In this document: positions 7,368-13,427 of the stretch, in pieces
How positions within the stretch are numbered: the first letter of the stretch is position 1
Layout: each line of letters starts with the position of its first letter
Assembly (NCBI GenBank): GCA_030067055.1
Contig: JASJAL010000019.1
Location: 1 to 14,721 of the forward strand
Direction: 5' to 3'
Length of the DNA stretch: 14,721 bases
Source: Kiloniellales bacterium
GTDB taxonomy: Bacteria > Pseudomonadota > Alphaproteobacteria > Kiloniellales > JAKSBE01
Notes under the pieces: model-generated
Told to the model about the DNA's origin: nothing
The model's input: the letters and a program-made list of their open reading frames with translations, nothing else
Database searches by the model: none
Made by a program: the position numbers and the translations under genes

Positions 7368-8849
7368 TCAGCGCGACACGAACTGGCTGCCCAGCGGTTC
7401 GTCCGAGGTGTTCATCCAGACCGTCTTGGGGCGCGTGTAGTCGTAGATCGCCTGGAAGCCTGCCTCCCGTCCGTAGCCCGAGCCCTTCACGCCGCCGAAC
7501 GCGGCGATCGGCGAGATGACCCGGTAGGTGTTGACCCAGACGATCCCCGCCCTCACCGCCTTCGCCATGCGCAGGGAGCGCGCGCTGTCGCGGGTGAAGA
7601 TTCCGGCCGCCAGGCCGTGCTTGGTGTCGTTGGCAAGGCGGACGGCTTCCGCTTCGTCCTTGAAGCGCTGCACCGTCAGGACCGGCCCGAAGAGCTCGGT
7701 GTCGACGATCCGCAGGTCCTGCCGCGGGCAGGCGAGGATGGTTGGCTCGTAGTACAGGCCGTCCAGGCCGTCGGGCCGCTTGCCGCCGCAGAGGATCTCG
7801 GCGCCTTCGCTCTGGGCCTGAGCGACCTCCCGTTCGATGTTCTCGAGCTGGCCGACGGTGCAGAGTGGGCCCATCTGGGTTTCCTCGGCCAGCGGGTCGC
7901 CGATCAGGATCTCTTGAGCCTGCGCCGTCATCCGGTCCAGAAAGGCATCGGCGATGCCCTCCTGCAGGTAGAGCCGCGAACTGGCCACGCAGCTCTGCCC
8001 CGAGGCCCCGAAGATCCCGGCGATCGAGCCGTTCACCGCGCTCTCGATGCTGGCGTCGTCGAAGACGATGAAGGGCGACTTGCCGCCCAGCTCCAGCGAC
8101 ACCTGGGCCAAATTCTCGGTACTGTTGTGCAGGACCTGCCGGGCCGCCGCCGGCCCGCCGGTGAAGGCGATCCGCGCCACCAGGGGATGGGCGGTCAGGG
8201 ACTTGCCGCAGGGGTCGCCGTGGCCGGTCACGATGTTGACCACGCCCGGCGGGATGCCGGCCTCCGCGATCAGGCGGCCGAACTCGAGCATCGCGGCGGA
8301 GGCGTGCTCCGAAGCCTTCAGGACGATGGTGTTGCCCGCGGCCAGCGCCGGGCCGATCTTCACCGCCGAGAGAAAGAGCTGCGAGTTCCAGGGCACGACC
8401 GCGGCGATCACACCGAGCGGCTCACGGGCCGTGAAGACGAACATGTCCGGCTTGTCGATCGGCAGGGTCTCGCCGCTGACCTTGTCGGCGCAGCCGGCAT
8501 AGAAGTGGAAGAACTCGGCGATGTACTTGGCCTGCCAGCGGGTCTCCTTGAACATCTTGCCGGTATCGATCGACTCCGTCCGGCCGAGCGCCTCGGACTG
8601 CCCGGCCAGGAGGTCGCCCAGCCTGCGCAGGCAGTGGCCGCGCTCGGTCGGTGTCATCCTGGCCCAGGGGCCCTCGTTGAAGGCCCGGTCGGCGGCGCGC
8701 ACGGCCTGGTCGACGTCTTCGGCCGTGGCCTCTGGAACCCGGCACCAGACTTCGCCGGTGGCCGGGTTGATGCTGTCGAAGGTCTTGCCGTCGGCGGCGG
8801 CGACCCATTCGCCGTCGATCAGCATCTGACAGGTTTGAAGGTCGGTCAT
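7368..8849 (-). CDS. NAD(P)-dependent aldehyde dehydrogenase
   Basis: A 493-residue ALDH-superfamily enzyme that oxidises an aldehyde to an acid in the cytosol. Catalytic features are N155 in VVPWNSQ, K178 in VLKASE, the general base E253 in LELGGKSP, the nucleophile C287 in GQSCVAS and the coenzyme-binding ELFGPV (385-390). The nucleotide motif reads FTGGP, where many relatives have FTGS. The ATG at 8849, with the ALDH-typical MLIDGEW nine residues in, gives the normal family length. The frame stays open far upstream across the flavin reductase gene, but that extension is unrelated sequence. It lies 41 nt after the flavin reductase and before the monooxygenase. It probably oxidises an aldehyde released by the oxygenase or the ThDP lyase. 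Betaine-aldehyde-like and phenolic aldehyde enzymes share these motifs, so no substrate is assigned. Confidence 0.93.
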   Translation of the reverse strand: MTDLQTCQMLIDGEWVAAADGKTFDSINPATGEVWCRVPEATAEDVDQAVRAADRAFNEGPWARMTPTERGHCLRRLGDLLAGQSEALGRTESIDTGKMFKETRWQAKYIAEFFHFYAGCADKVSGETLPIDKPDMFVFTAREPLGVIAAVVPWNSQLFLSAVKIGPALAAGNTIVLKASEHASAAMLEFGRLIAEAGIPPGVVNIVTGHGDPCGKSLTAHPLVARIAFTGGPAAARQVLHNSTENLAQVSLELGGKSPFIVFDDASIESAVNGSIAGIFGASGQSCVASSRLYLQEGIADAFLDRMTAQAQEILIGDPLAEETQMGPLCTVGQLENIEREVAQAQSEGAEILCGGKRPDGLDGLYYEPTILACPRQDLRIVDTELFGPVLTVQRFKDEAEAVRLANDTKHGLAAGIFTRDSARSLRMAKAVRAGIVWVNTYRVISPIAAFGGVKGSGYGREAGFQAIYDYTRPKTVWMNTSDEPLGSQFVSR

Positions 8850-8890
8850 GGCTCTACTTTTCCGATCCGGCGCGACGATGCAGCGCCCGG

Positions 8891-9421
8891 CTAGTCCGCC
8901 GCGGGCTGTTGCGGAACGACGCGATGATAGGCGCCGTCGAGATAAGCCAGCGGCGCGCGTGCGCCCTCGCGCACGTCGACGACATGGCCGATGAAGATCC
9001 GGTGCGAGCCGGAGTCGACCATTTCCTGCAGGACGCAGGAAAATGTAGTCGCGCCCGCGATGGCCGGTCCAGAGATCTCCGCCGGTGCGCAGTCGACCCC
9101 GTCGAAGCGGTCGGCGACGCAGTCGTCGTGACGGCCGGCGAAACGGTCCGCGATGTCCTCGCGCAGCTGCGGCAGGACGTTGACGCAAAAGGCACGGTTC
9201 GCCGCGACCGAGCGGGCGATGCGGCTGTCGGCCTTGAGGCAGACCAACGCCGAAGGCGGATCGGCGGAGACCGAGCAGAAGGCGCTGACGGTCGCGCCGT
9301 GGCGGCCCGCCGGACCGTCGGTGGTGACGACGGTGACGCTGCTGGCCACCCGGCGCATGGCGCTGATGAAGGCCGCGCGCGGAACGAGGTCGCTGGTGCT
9401 GGATGCTTTGGCTTGGGTCAT
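8891..9421 (-). CDS. Flavin reductase-like protein (two-component monooxygenase reductase)
   Basis: A 176-residue protein of the flavin reductase domain family (HpaC/RutF type), which reduces FMN or FAD with NAD(P)H. Visible marks are FISAMRRVASSVTVVTT (18-34), the flavin-binding GATVSAFCSVSADPPSALVCL (42-62), NVLPQLREDIADRFAG (81-96), the HRIFIGHVVDV strand (140-150) and PLAYLDGAYHRV (157-168). The ATG at 9421 begins a protein of normal family length and is preceded by a purine-rich GAGAGG. It is the first gene of the minus-strand operon, directly behind the divergent control region shared with the LysR gene. It is the obvious electron partner for the luciferase-like monooxygenase three genes into the operon. 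Confidence 0.92.
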   Translation of the reverse strand: MTQAKASSTSDLVPRAAFISAMRRVASSVTVVTTDGPAGRHGATVSAFCSVSADPPSALVCLKADSRIARSVAANRAFCVNVLPQLREDIADRFAGRHDDCVADRFDGVDCAPAEISGPAIAGATTFSCVLQEMVDSGSHRIFIGHVVDVREGARAPLAYLDGAYHRVVPQQPAAD

Positions 9422-9484
9422 GCCGAGGCCTCTCTGAGGGTGCCGGATTCCTTGGTGGCCGGCAAAAGCATGGCAAAGCCTTAG

Positions 9485-9504
9485 ATATTTGAAAAACGAA
9501 ATAT
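9485..9504. promoter_or_regulatory. LysR-type dyad 1 (distal to lysR)
   Basis: A perfect inverted repeat, ATATTT-N8-AAATAT, in the divergent intergenic region. It contains the T-N11-A pattern typical of LysR-family binding sites. It overlaps the -35 of the candidate lysR promoter and lies next to the -10 of the candidate minus-strand promoter, so a bound regulator could affect both directions. Confidence 0.5.
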
Positions 9505-9517
9505 TATGCATTATTAG
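9489..9517 (+). promoter_or_regulatory. Candidate sigma70 promoter for the LysR gene
   Basis: TTGAAA (9489-9494), a 17-bp spacer, then TATTAG (9512-9517). This would start transcription near 9524, about 24 nt before the LysR ATG. Two dyads overlap the -35 and the -10/start, as expected for autoregulation. Confidence 0.45.
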
Positions 9518-9532
9518 TTCGGATTCTTCGAA
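9503..9532 (-). promoter_or_regulatory. Candidate promoter for the catabolic operon
   Basis: On the minus strand, TTCGAA (9532-9527), an 18-bp spacer, then CATAAT (9508-9503, five of six bases of the -10 consensus). The -35 is weak, as is common for promoters that need an activator. It overlaps the lysR promoter and dyad 2, suggesting divergent, mutually coupled control. Confidence 0.35.
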
Positions 9533-9534
9533 CT
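9516..9534. promoter_or_regulatory. LysR-type dyad 2 (proximal to lysR)
   Basis: A perfect inverted repeat, AGTTCG-N7-CGAACT, containing TTC-N9-GAA with the T-N11-A pattern of LysR-type sites. It overlaps the presumed start point of lysR and the -35 region of the opposite operon. It is probably the high-affinity recognition site, though which dyad plays that role is unknown. Confidence 0.55.
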
Positions 9535-9547
9535 TTAGGCGGCGAGC

Positions 9548-10384
9548 ATGAACCTGGCCGGACTTCAGACCTTCCTGGCGATCGTAGAGACCGGCAGCCT
9601 CGTGCGGGCATCCGAGCGGCTCAACGTCACCCAGTCCACCGTGACTGCGCGCCTGAAGGGGCTGGAGGAGGAGCTCGGCCAGACCCTCCTGCACCGCCAG
9701 AAGTCCGGCGCGCAGCTGACTTCGGCCGGCCTCAAGTTTAAGCGCTATGCCGAGGTCATGACCGAGCTCTGGCGCCAGGCCCGGCAGGACACCTCGCTGC
9801 CCGCGGGGATCGAGGCGATCTGCAACATCGGCTGCCACATGGACCTCTGGCCGGGCCTTGGGCGGCGCATGTTCAACACGGTCCGCCGCGATCATCCCAA
9901 GACCGCGCTCTCCGCCTGGCCCGGCGAGCAGGCCCAGCTTCAGCACTGGCTCGGCACCGGCCTGGTCGACGCCGCCTTGACCTTCCAGCCCTCGGCGCAC
10001 GAGACGCAGACCAGCCGCGCGCTGCGCGACGAGCGCCTGATCCTGGTTTCGACCCGACCGGACAGCCCGTTGCGCTTCGACCCGACCTACGTCTACGTCG
10101 ACGCCGGCGAAGACTTCGGCCGGCGCCACGCCGCCGCCTATGCCGACGCCGGCGTTGCGAAGGTGCGCTTCGGCTCCGCCGTCTGGGCGCTGGACCACCT
10201 GCTGGAGAACGGCGGCTCGGCCTATCTGCCGGCCTACCTCGCGGAGCCGCAGATCGCCGCCGGCCGGCTGCACGCCCTGGCCGGCGCGCCGGTCTTCACC
10301 CGCACCGCCTTCCTTATCACCAACGACGCGGCCGCCGCCAACTGGCCCTGGCTGTCCGAGCTGATTGAGGCGCTTTCGAACTGA
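9548..10384 (+). CDS. LysR-family transcriptional regulator
   Basis: A 278-residue DNA-binding regulator. The N-terminal winged helix-turn-helix is clear: LQTFLAIVETGSLVRASERL (6-25), the recognition helix NVTQSTVTARLKGLEEELG (26-44), then LLHRQKSGAQLTSAG (47-61). A linker helix and a periplasmic-binding-protein-like effector domain follow, somewhat short for the family. An AGGCGG sequence precedes the ATG. It is divergent from the flavin-reductase-led operon across 126 bp that hold two LysR-type dyads, so it most likely controls that operon and itself, with a pathway intermediate as co-inducer. Whether it also controls the pucG cluster downstream on the same strand cannot be told. Confidence 0.93.
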   Translation: MNLAGLQTFLAIVETGSLVRASERLNVTQSTVTARLKGLEEELGQTLLHRQKSGAQLTSAGLKFKRYAEVMTELWRQARQDTSLPAGIEAICNIGCHMDLWPGLGRRMFNTVRRDHPKTALSAWPGEQAQLQHWLGTGLVDAALTFQPSAHETQTSRALRDERLILVSTRPDSPLRFDPTYVYVDAGEDFGRRHAAAYADAGVAKVRFGSAVWALDHLLENGGSAYLPAYLAEPQIAAGRLHALAGAPVFTRTAFLITNDAAAANWPWLSELIEALSN

Positions 10385-10421
10385 TCGCTCAAGCGCCGAT
10401 CGACATCAGCGGATTTCAACG

Positions 10422-10436
10422 GCGGGCGCCTCCCGC
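10422..10436 (+). terminator. Weak hairpin after the LysR gene
   Basis: GCGGG-CGCCT-CCCGC, a 5-bp stem with a 5-nt loop, 37 nt after the lysR stop. There is no T-run, so this is at best a poor intrinsic terminator and may be a chance product of GC richness. Confidence 0.18.
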
Positions 10437-10643
10437 TCGGTCAGGAGCGAGGATCTTCAATTCGGTCCTACCCAATCCCTGATGCCGCTTCGCGCGATGG
10501 AGTAGGAACTGGCTCACGAAAGCGCGCTGCCGGCATTCCCCTTTGCGGGCTTTGGAATCGAGTATTGGGTGCTGAACCTTGCGGTTTCTTGCTAGCTTGG
10601 TCGGAAGGGCTGAAGCTGGGTCGGTGACTGGTTGGAAGAGGCC

Positions 10644-10656
10644 GGCCGGATCGGCC
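10644..10656 (+). repeat. GC-rich dyad in the pucG leader
   Basis: GGCCG-GAT-CGGCC, a perfect 5-bp inverted repeat 36 nt before the pucG start. It could be an operator half-site pair or an mRNA hairpin, but a repeat this short is expected by chance in such DNA. Confidence 0.2.
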
Positions 10657-10675
10657 CTCGGCCCGGCGCAGGGCG

Positions 10676-10684
10676 AAGGAGAGG
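10676..10684 (+). promoter_or_regulatory. Shine-Dalgarno site of pucG
   Basis: AAGGAGAGG, ending 8 nt before the ATG at 10693. It is a strong match to the 16S tail and decides that start over the longer in-frame start at 10579. Confidence 0.7.
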
Positions 10685-10692
10685 TCGAAGAC

Positions 10693-11949
10693 ATGGAAAT
10701 GATGGAAGGCGAAACGGCGGTGTTCGATGAGCTCGACCCGGAGCCCCGACTGCTAATGGGTCCCGGGCCGGTCGATGTCTACCCGCGCGTCCTGCGTGCC
10801 CTCTCCGCGCCCATGCTCGGCCAGTTCGATCCGCAATTCACCGGCTACATGAACGAGGTCATGGCGCTGTACCGCCAGGTCTTCCACACGAGCAACCAAT
10901 GGACCTTTCTGGTTAACGGCACGGCGCGCTCCGGCATCGAAGCCTGTCTGGCCTCGATGGTCGCGCCGGGCGACAAGGTCCTCGTGCCGATCTTCGGCCG
11001 CTTCGGCCACCTGCTGACCGAGATCTGCCGGCGGGTGGGCGGCGAGGTCGTGAACATCAAGACGGATTGGGGCACGGTCTTCGAGCCGGACCAGGTCGCC
11101 GACGCCATCCGCAAGCATGACCCGAAGGTGGTCGCCGTCATCCACGGCGACACCTCGACGACCATGGCGCAACCGCTGAAGGACATCGGCGCGGCCTGCC
11201 GCGCTGCCGATGCTCTGCTCTATGTCGACGCCACGGCGACTCTCGGCGGCATGCCGGTCGAAGTCGACGAATGGCAACTCGACGCGGTCAGCGCCGGCCT
11301 ACAGAAATGCATGTCTGGCCCGCCCGGCACCGCGCCGGTCACCTTCAACGAGCGAGTCGCGAATGCGGTCACCGCGCGCAAGCACACCGAGGGCGGCATC
11401 CGCCCGGAAGACTATGTCGCCGCAGCGGGGCCGGTCATCAGCTCCAACTACCTCGATCTGCCGATGCTGATGGACTACTGGAGCCCGCTGCGGCTGAACC
11501 ATCACACTGAGTCGACCAGCATGCTCTATGCCGCGCGGGAATGCGCCCGGGTCGTCCTGGCGGAAGGCCTGGAGCGAGGCCAAGCCCGCCACCGCATCGC
11601 CAGCCATGCCCTGCGTCAGGGCCTCGAGGCCATGGGCTTGGAGCTCTACGGCCAAGCCGAGAACCGCATGTCGAGCGTGACCGGGGTCTATATTCCCGCC
11701 GCCGCCGGCGACGGCGAGCAGGTCCGGGCCGAGATGCTCAAGGATTTCGGGATCGAGATCGGCACCTCCTTCGGCCCGCTGAAAGGCAAGATCTGGCGCA
11801 TCGGGACCATGGGCTACGTCTGCCGCAAGGCCAATGTCCTGCGCTGCTTGAGTGCCTTGGAAGCGGTGTTGCGCCGCAATGGATTCACGCCGCCGCCGGG
11901 GGCCGGCGTCGACGCGGCCTACGACGCCTATGACGCGGAAGGCGCCTGA
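10693..11949 (+). CDS. pucG: (S)-ureidoglycine-glyoxylate aminotransferase, PucG-like
   Basis: A 418-residue class V (fold type I) PLP aminotransferase. In purine catabolism PucG converts (S)-ureidoglycine and glyoxylate into N-carbamoyl-2-oxoglycine (oxalurate) and glycine. Family marks are LLMGPGPVDVYPRVLRA (20-36), LGQFDPQFT (42-50), NGTARSGIEA (75-84), the PLP-ring Asp D179 in YVDATAT, the Schiff-base Lys K205 in LQKCMSGPPG, RLNHHTE (267-273) and KIWRIGTMGYVCRK (366-379). The GQFDP and LNHHTE segments match ureidoglycine transaminases, as I remember them, rather than alanine-glyoxylate or serine-pyruvate enzymes. The start follows a strong AAGGAGAGG. It leads a cluster with YlbE and FdrA homologues whose E. 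coli relatives consume oxalurate, which independently supports the substrate. A related serine/alanine-glyoxylate enzyme is the main alternative. Confidence 0.87.
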   Translation: MEMMEGETAVFDELDPEPRLLMGPGPVDVYPRVLRALSAPMLGQFDPQFTGYMNEVMALYRQVFHTSNQWTFLVNGTARSGIEACLASMVAPGDKVLVPIFGRFGHLLTEICRRVGGEVVNIKTDWGTVFEPDQVADAIRKHDPKVVAVIHGDTSTTMAQPLKDIGAACRAADALLYVDATATLGGMPVEVDEWQLDAVSAGLQKCMSGPPGTAPVTFNERVANAVTARKHTEGGIRPEDYVAAAGPVISSNYLDLPMLMDYWSPLRLNHHTESTSMLYAARECARVVLAEGLERGQARHRIASHALRQGLEAMGLELYGQAENRMSSVTGVYIPAAAGDGEQVRAEMLKDFGIEIGTSFGPLKGKIWRIGTMGYVCRKANVLRCLSALEAVLRRNGFTPPPGAGVDAAYDAYDAEGA

Positions 11950-11977
11950 GGCGGCCGCTAAGGGGGGAGCTGGGAAC

Positions 11978-12157
11978 ATGGTTGAGGACAATCCCAAGAC
12001 GCTGATCGGACAGCCGCTTGTGGTCGTCAACCTGGGACTCAAGAGCTTCGCGCTGGAGCTGGAGCAGCAGGGGGTCGAGGTCCTGCACGTCGACTGGACG
12101 CCGCCGGCGGGCGGCGATCCGAAGCTGGCCGATCTGCTGTCGAAGCTGGGAGTCTGA
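11978..12157 (+). CDS. Small stand-alone FdrA-tail domain protein
   Basis: A 59-residue cytoplasmic protein, 28 nt after pucG, with a very strong ribosome site (GGGGGGAG, 8 nt before ATG). The sequence VVNLGLKSFALELEQQGVEV (16-35) followed by HVDWTPPAGGDPKLADLL resembles the last ~50 residues that I recall for full-length E. coli FdrA (VIN.GL.SFALEL...W.P.AGG..KL..LL). In this cluster the piece is a separate gene, placed before ylbE and fdrA rather than fused to the FdrA C-terminus. It probably joins the FdrA/YlbE complex as a subunit. The function of this domain is unknown. Whether the FdrA encoded downstream also keeps its own tail cannot be seen, because the window ends first. Confidence 0.78.
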   Translation: MVEDNPKTLIGQPLVVVNLGLKSFALELEQQGVEVLHVDWTPPAGGDPKLADLLSKLGV

Positions 12158-12176
12158 GGAAGGGGCGCCCGCCGGA

Positions 12177-13427
12177 ATGGAGAAAATAGACAGCGCCAAT
12201 CGGGAAGCCCTGCGCCGCATGCTGGGCGGCGATCCCATTCTGCGAGACGTCCTGCCTGCGGGCGAGGCCATTCCGGGGCTGAAGGAAGGGGTGATCCTGC
12301 ACGCCGGCCCGCCGATCGGCTGGGATCGCATGTGCGGGCCCATGCGTGGCGCGGTCACGGGCATCGCGGTCTTCGAAGGCTGGGCGCCGGACCTCGAAGC
12401 CGCCGCCGAGATGGCGGCCGGCGACGCCTTCGAGTTCCATCCCAACCATCACTTCGATGCCGTCGGCCCCATGACCGGCATGACCACCCTCAGCCAGCCG
12501 GTGATGCTGGTCGAGAACCGGGCCTTCGGAAACCGTGCCTACTGCACCCTCAACGAAGGTCTCGGCAAGGTCATGCGCTTCGGCGGCAACGACGCCGAGG
12601 TCCTGACCCGACTCGCCTGGCTGCGCGACGACTTCGGCCCGGCCCTGGGTGTTGCGCTGCGCGATGGCGAGGGCGTCGCGCTGAAGCACCTGGTGGCCCG
12701 TGGCCTGGCCATGGGCGATGAAATGCACCAGCGCAACGTCGCCTGTTCCGGCCTGCTGTTGCGCGAGCTTGCGCCCGCCCTGGCCTGCAGCGCCCGGAAC
12801 GGTAATACCTTGGCTGCGGCCCTGGCCTTCATCGGCGGCAACGATCAGTTCTTCCTCAACGTCGCGATGGCCATGGGCAAGGCGATCATGGACCCGGTCC
12901 GCGACATCGAGGCCAGCAGCGTCGTGACCGCCATGTGCCGCAACGGGACGGACTTCGGCATCCGGGTCAGCGGGACCGGCGACACCTGGTTCACCGCGCC
13001 CGTCGAGATGCCCGAGGGCCTGTACTTTCCCGGCTACACCGCGGCGGACGCCAACCCTGACATGGGCGATTCGACCATCGTCGAGACCATAGGCCTCGGC
13101 GGCTTCGCCATGGGGGCCGCGCCCGCGGTGGCCGGATTCGTCGGCGCCGGCGCGGCCTCTGCGGCCGGTAACTTCACCCGTCGCATGCGGGAAATAACCC
13201 TCGACGAGAACCCGGAGTGGACCATCCCGGCGATGGACTACGTCGGGGTGCCCAGCGGCATCGACCTCCGCCTGGTGGTCGACACCGGTCTGGCGCCGAC
13301 CATCAACACCGGCATCGCCCACAAGGAGCCCGGAGTGGGCCAGGTCGGTGCCGGCATCGTGCGCGCGCCGATGAAGTGCTTCGAGATGGCGCTGCTGGCC
13401 TTCGCTGAAACGCTGGGTGTGGCATGA
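12177..13427 (+). CDS. YlbE/AllG-like DUF1116 protein (oxamate carbamoyltransferase subunit)
   Basis: A 416-residue protein of the DUF1116/YlbE family, the usual full length. Recognisable blocks are the HAGPPIGWDRMCGPMRGAV region (42-60), FHPNHHFDAVGPMTGM (87-102), the ENRAFGNRAYCTLNEGLGKVMRFG stretch (113-136), DEMHQRN (181-187), GGNDQFFLN (220-228) and the C-terminal TGIAHKEPGVGQVGAGIVRAP (378-398). In E. coli the YlbE homologue, with FdrA and YlbF, has been assigned to oxamate carbamoyltransferase, which splits oxalurate with phosphate. The ATG lies 11 nt after AGGAAGGGG. Its stop overlaps the fdrA start as ATGA, so the two are coupled. The assignment is from family memory and context. Confidence 0.85.
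   Translation: MEKIDSANREALRRMLGGDPILRDVLPAGEAIPGLKEGVILHAGPPIGWDRMCGPMRGAVTGIAVFEGWAPDLEAAAEMAAGDAFEFHPNHHFDAVGPMTGMTTLSQPVMLVENRAFGNRAYCTLNEGLGKVMRFGGNDAEVLTRLAWLRDDFGPALGVALRDGEGVALKHLVARGLAMGDEMHQRNVACSGLLLRELAPALACSARNGNTLAAALAFIGGNDQFFLNVAMAMGKAIMDPVRDIEASSVVTAMCRNGTDFGIRVSGTGDTWFTAPVEMPEGLYFPGYTAADANPDMGDSTIVETIGLGGFAMGAAPAVAGFVGAGAASAAGNFTRRMREITLDENPEWTIPAMDYVGVPSGIDLRLVVDTGLAPTINTGIAHKEPGVGQVGAGIVRAPMKCFEMALLAFAETLGVA

Larger units (their letters stand above)
10385..10692 (+). other. 308-bp gap between lysR and pucG without a convincing gene
   Basis: No ORF with a family resemblance is seen. The pucG frame runs back to 10579 in this gap, but without a ribosome site or family homology. 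It contains a small hairpin near the left end, a GC-rich dyad near the right end, and the pucG ribosome site. The middle (about 10540-10600) is less GC-rich and has promoter-like words (TTGGGT at 10565, TTGCTA near 10589), but nothing strong. It probably holds the promoter and leader of the pucG operon. I recognise no riboswitch. Confidence 0.5.

Noticed and set aside
6238..7440. Long plus-strand open frame opposite the monooxygenase gene
   Set aside because: No domain features; antisense shadow of a clear flavin monooxygenase.
8850..9476. Upstream extension of the aldehyde dehydrogenase frame (open to 9476)
   Set aside because: The extra ~209 residues are Arg/Pro-rich, lie across the flavin reductase gene in another frame and resemble no ALDH N-terminus. 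The family-length start is at 8849.
9422..10273. Upstream extension of the flavin reductase frame (open to 10273)
   Set aside because: It runs antisense through the LysR gene and across its promoter region. The protein beginning at 9421 has the normal family length and start context.
10540..10692. Glycine riboswitch in the pucG leader (glycine is a PucG product)
   Set aside because: I could not find the conserved aptamer core or the expected paired stems, only short GC dyads.
10579..10692. Longer N-terminus for PucG starting at 10579
   Set aside because: It would begin with a non-ATG codon without a ribosome site, and the added 38 residues have no counterpart in the family. A strong AAGGAGAGG precedes the ATG at 10693.
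12039..13322. Long minus-strand open frame opposite ylbE
   Set aside because: A 427-codon frame of low-complexity His/Gly/Arg/Asp-rich composition with no family features. It is a by-product of GC-rich codon bias on the true strand.
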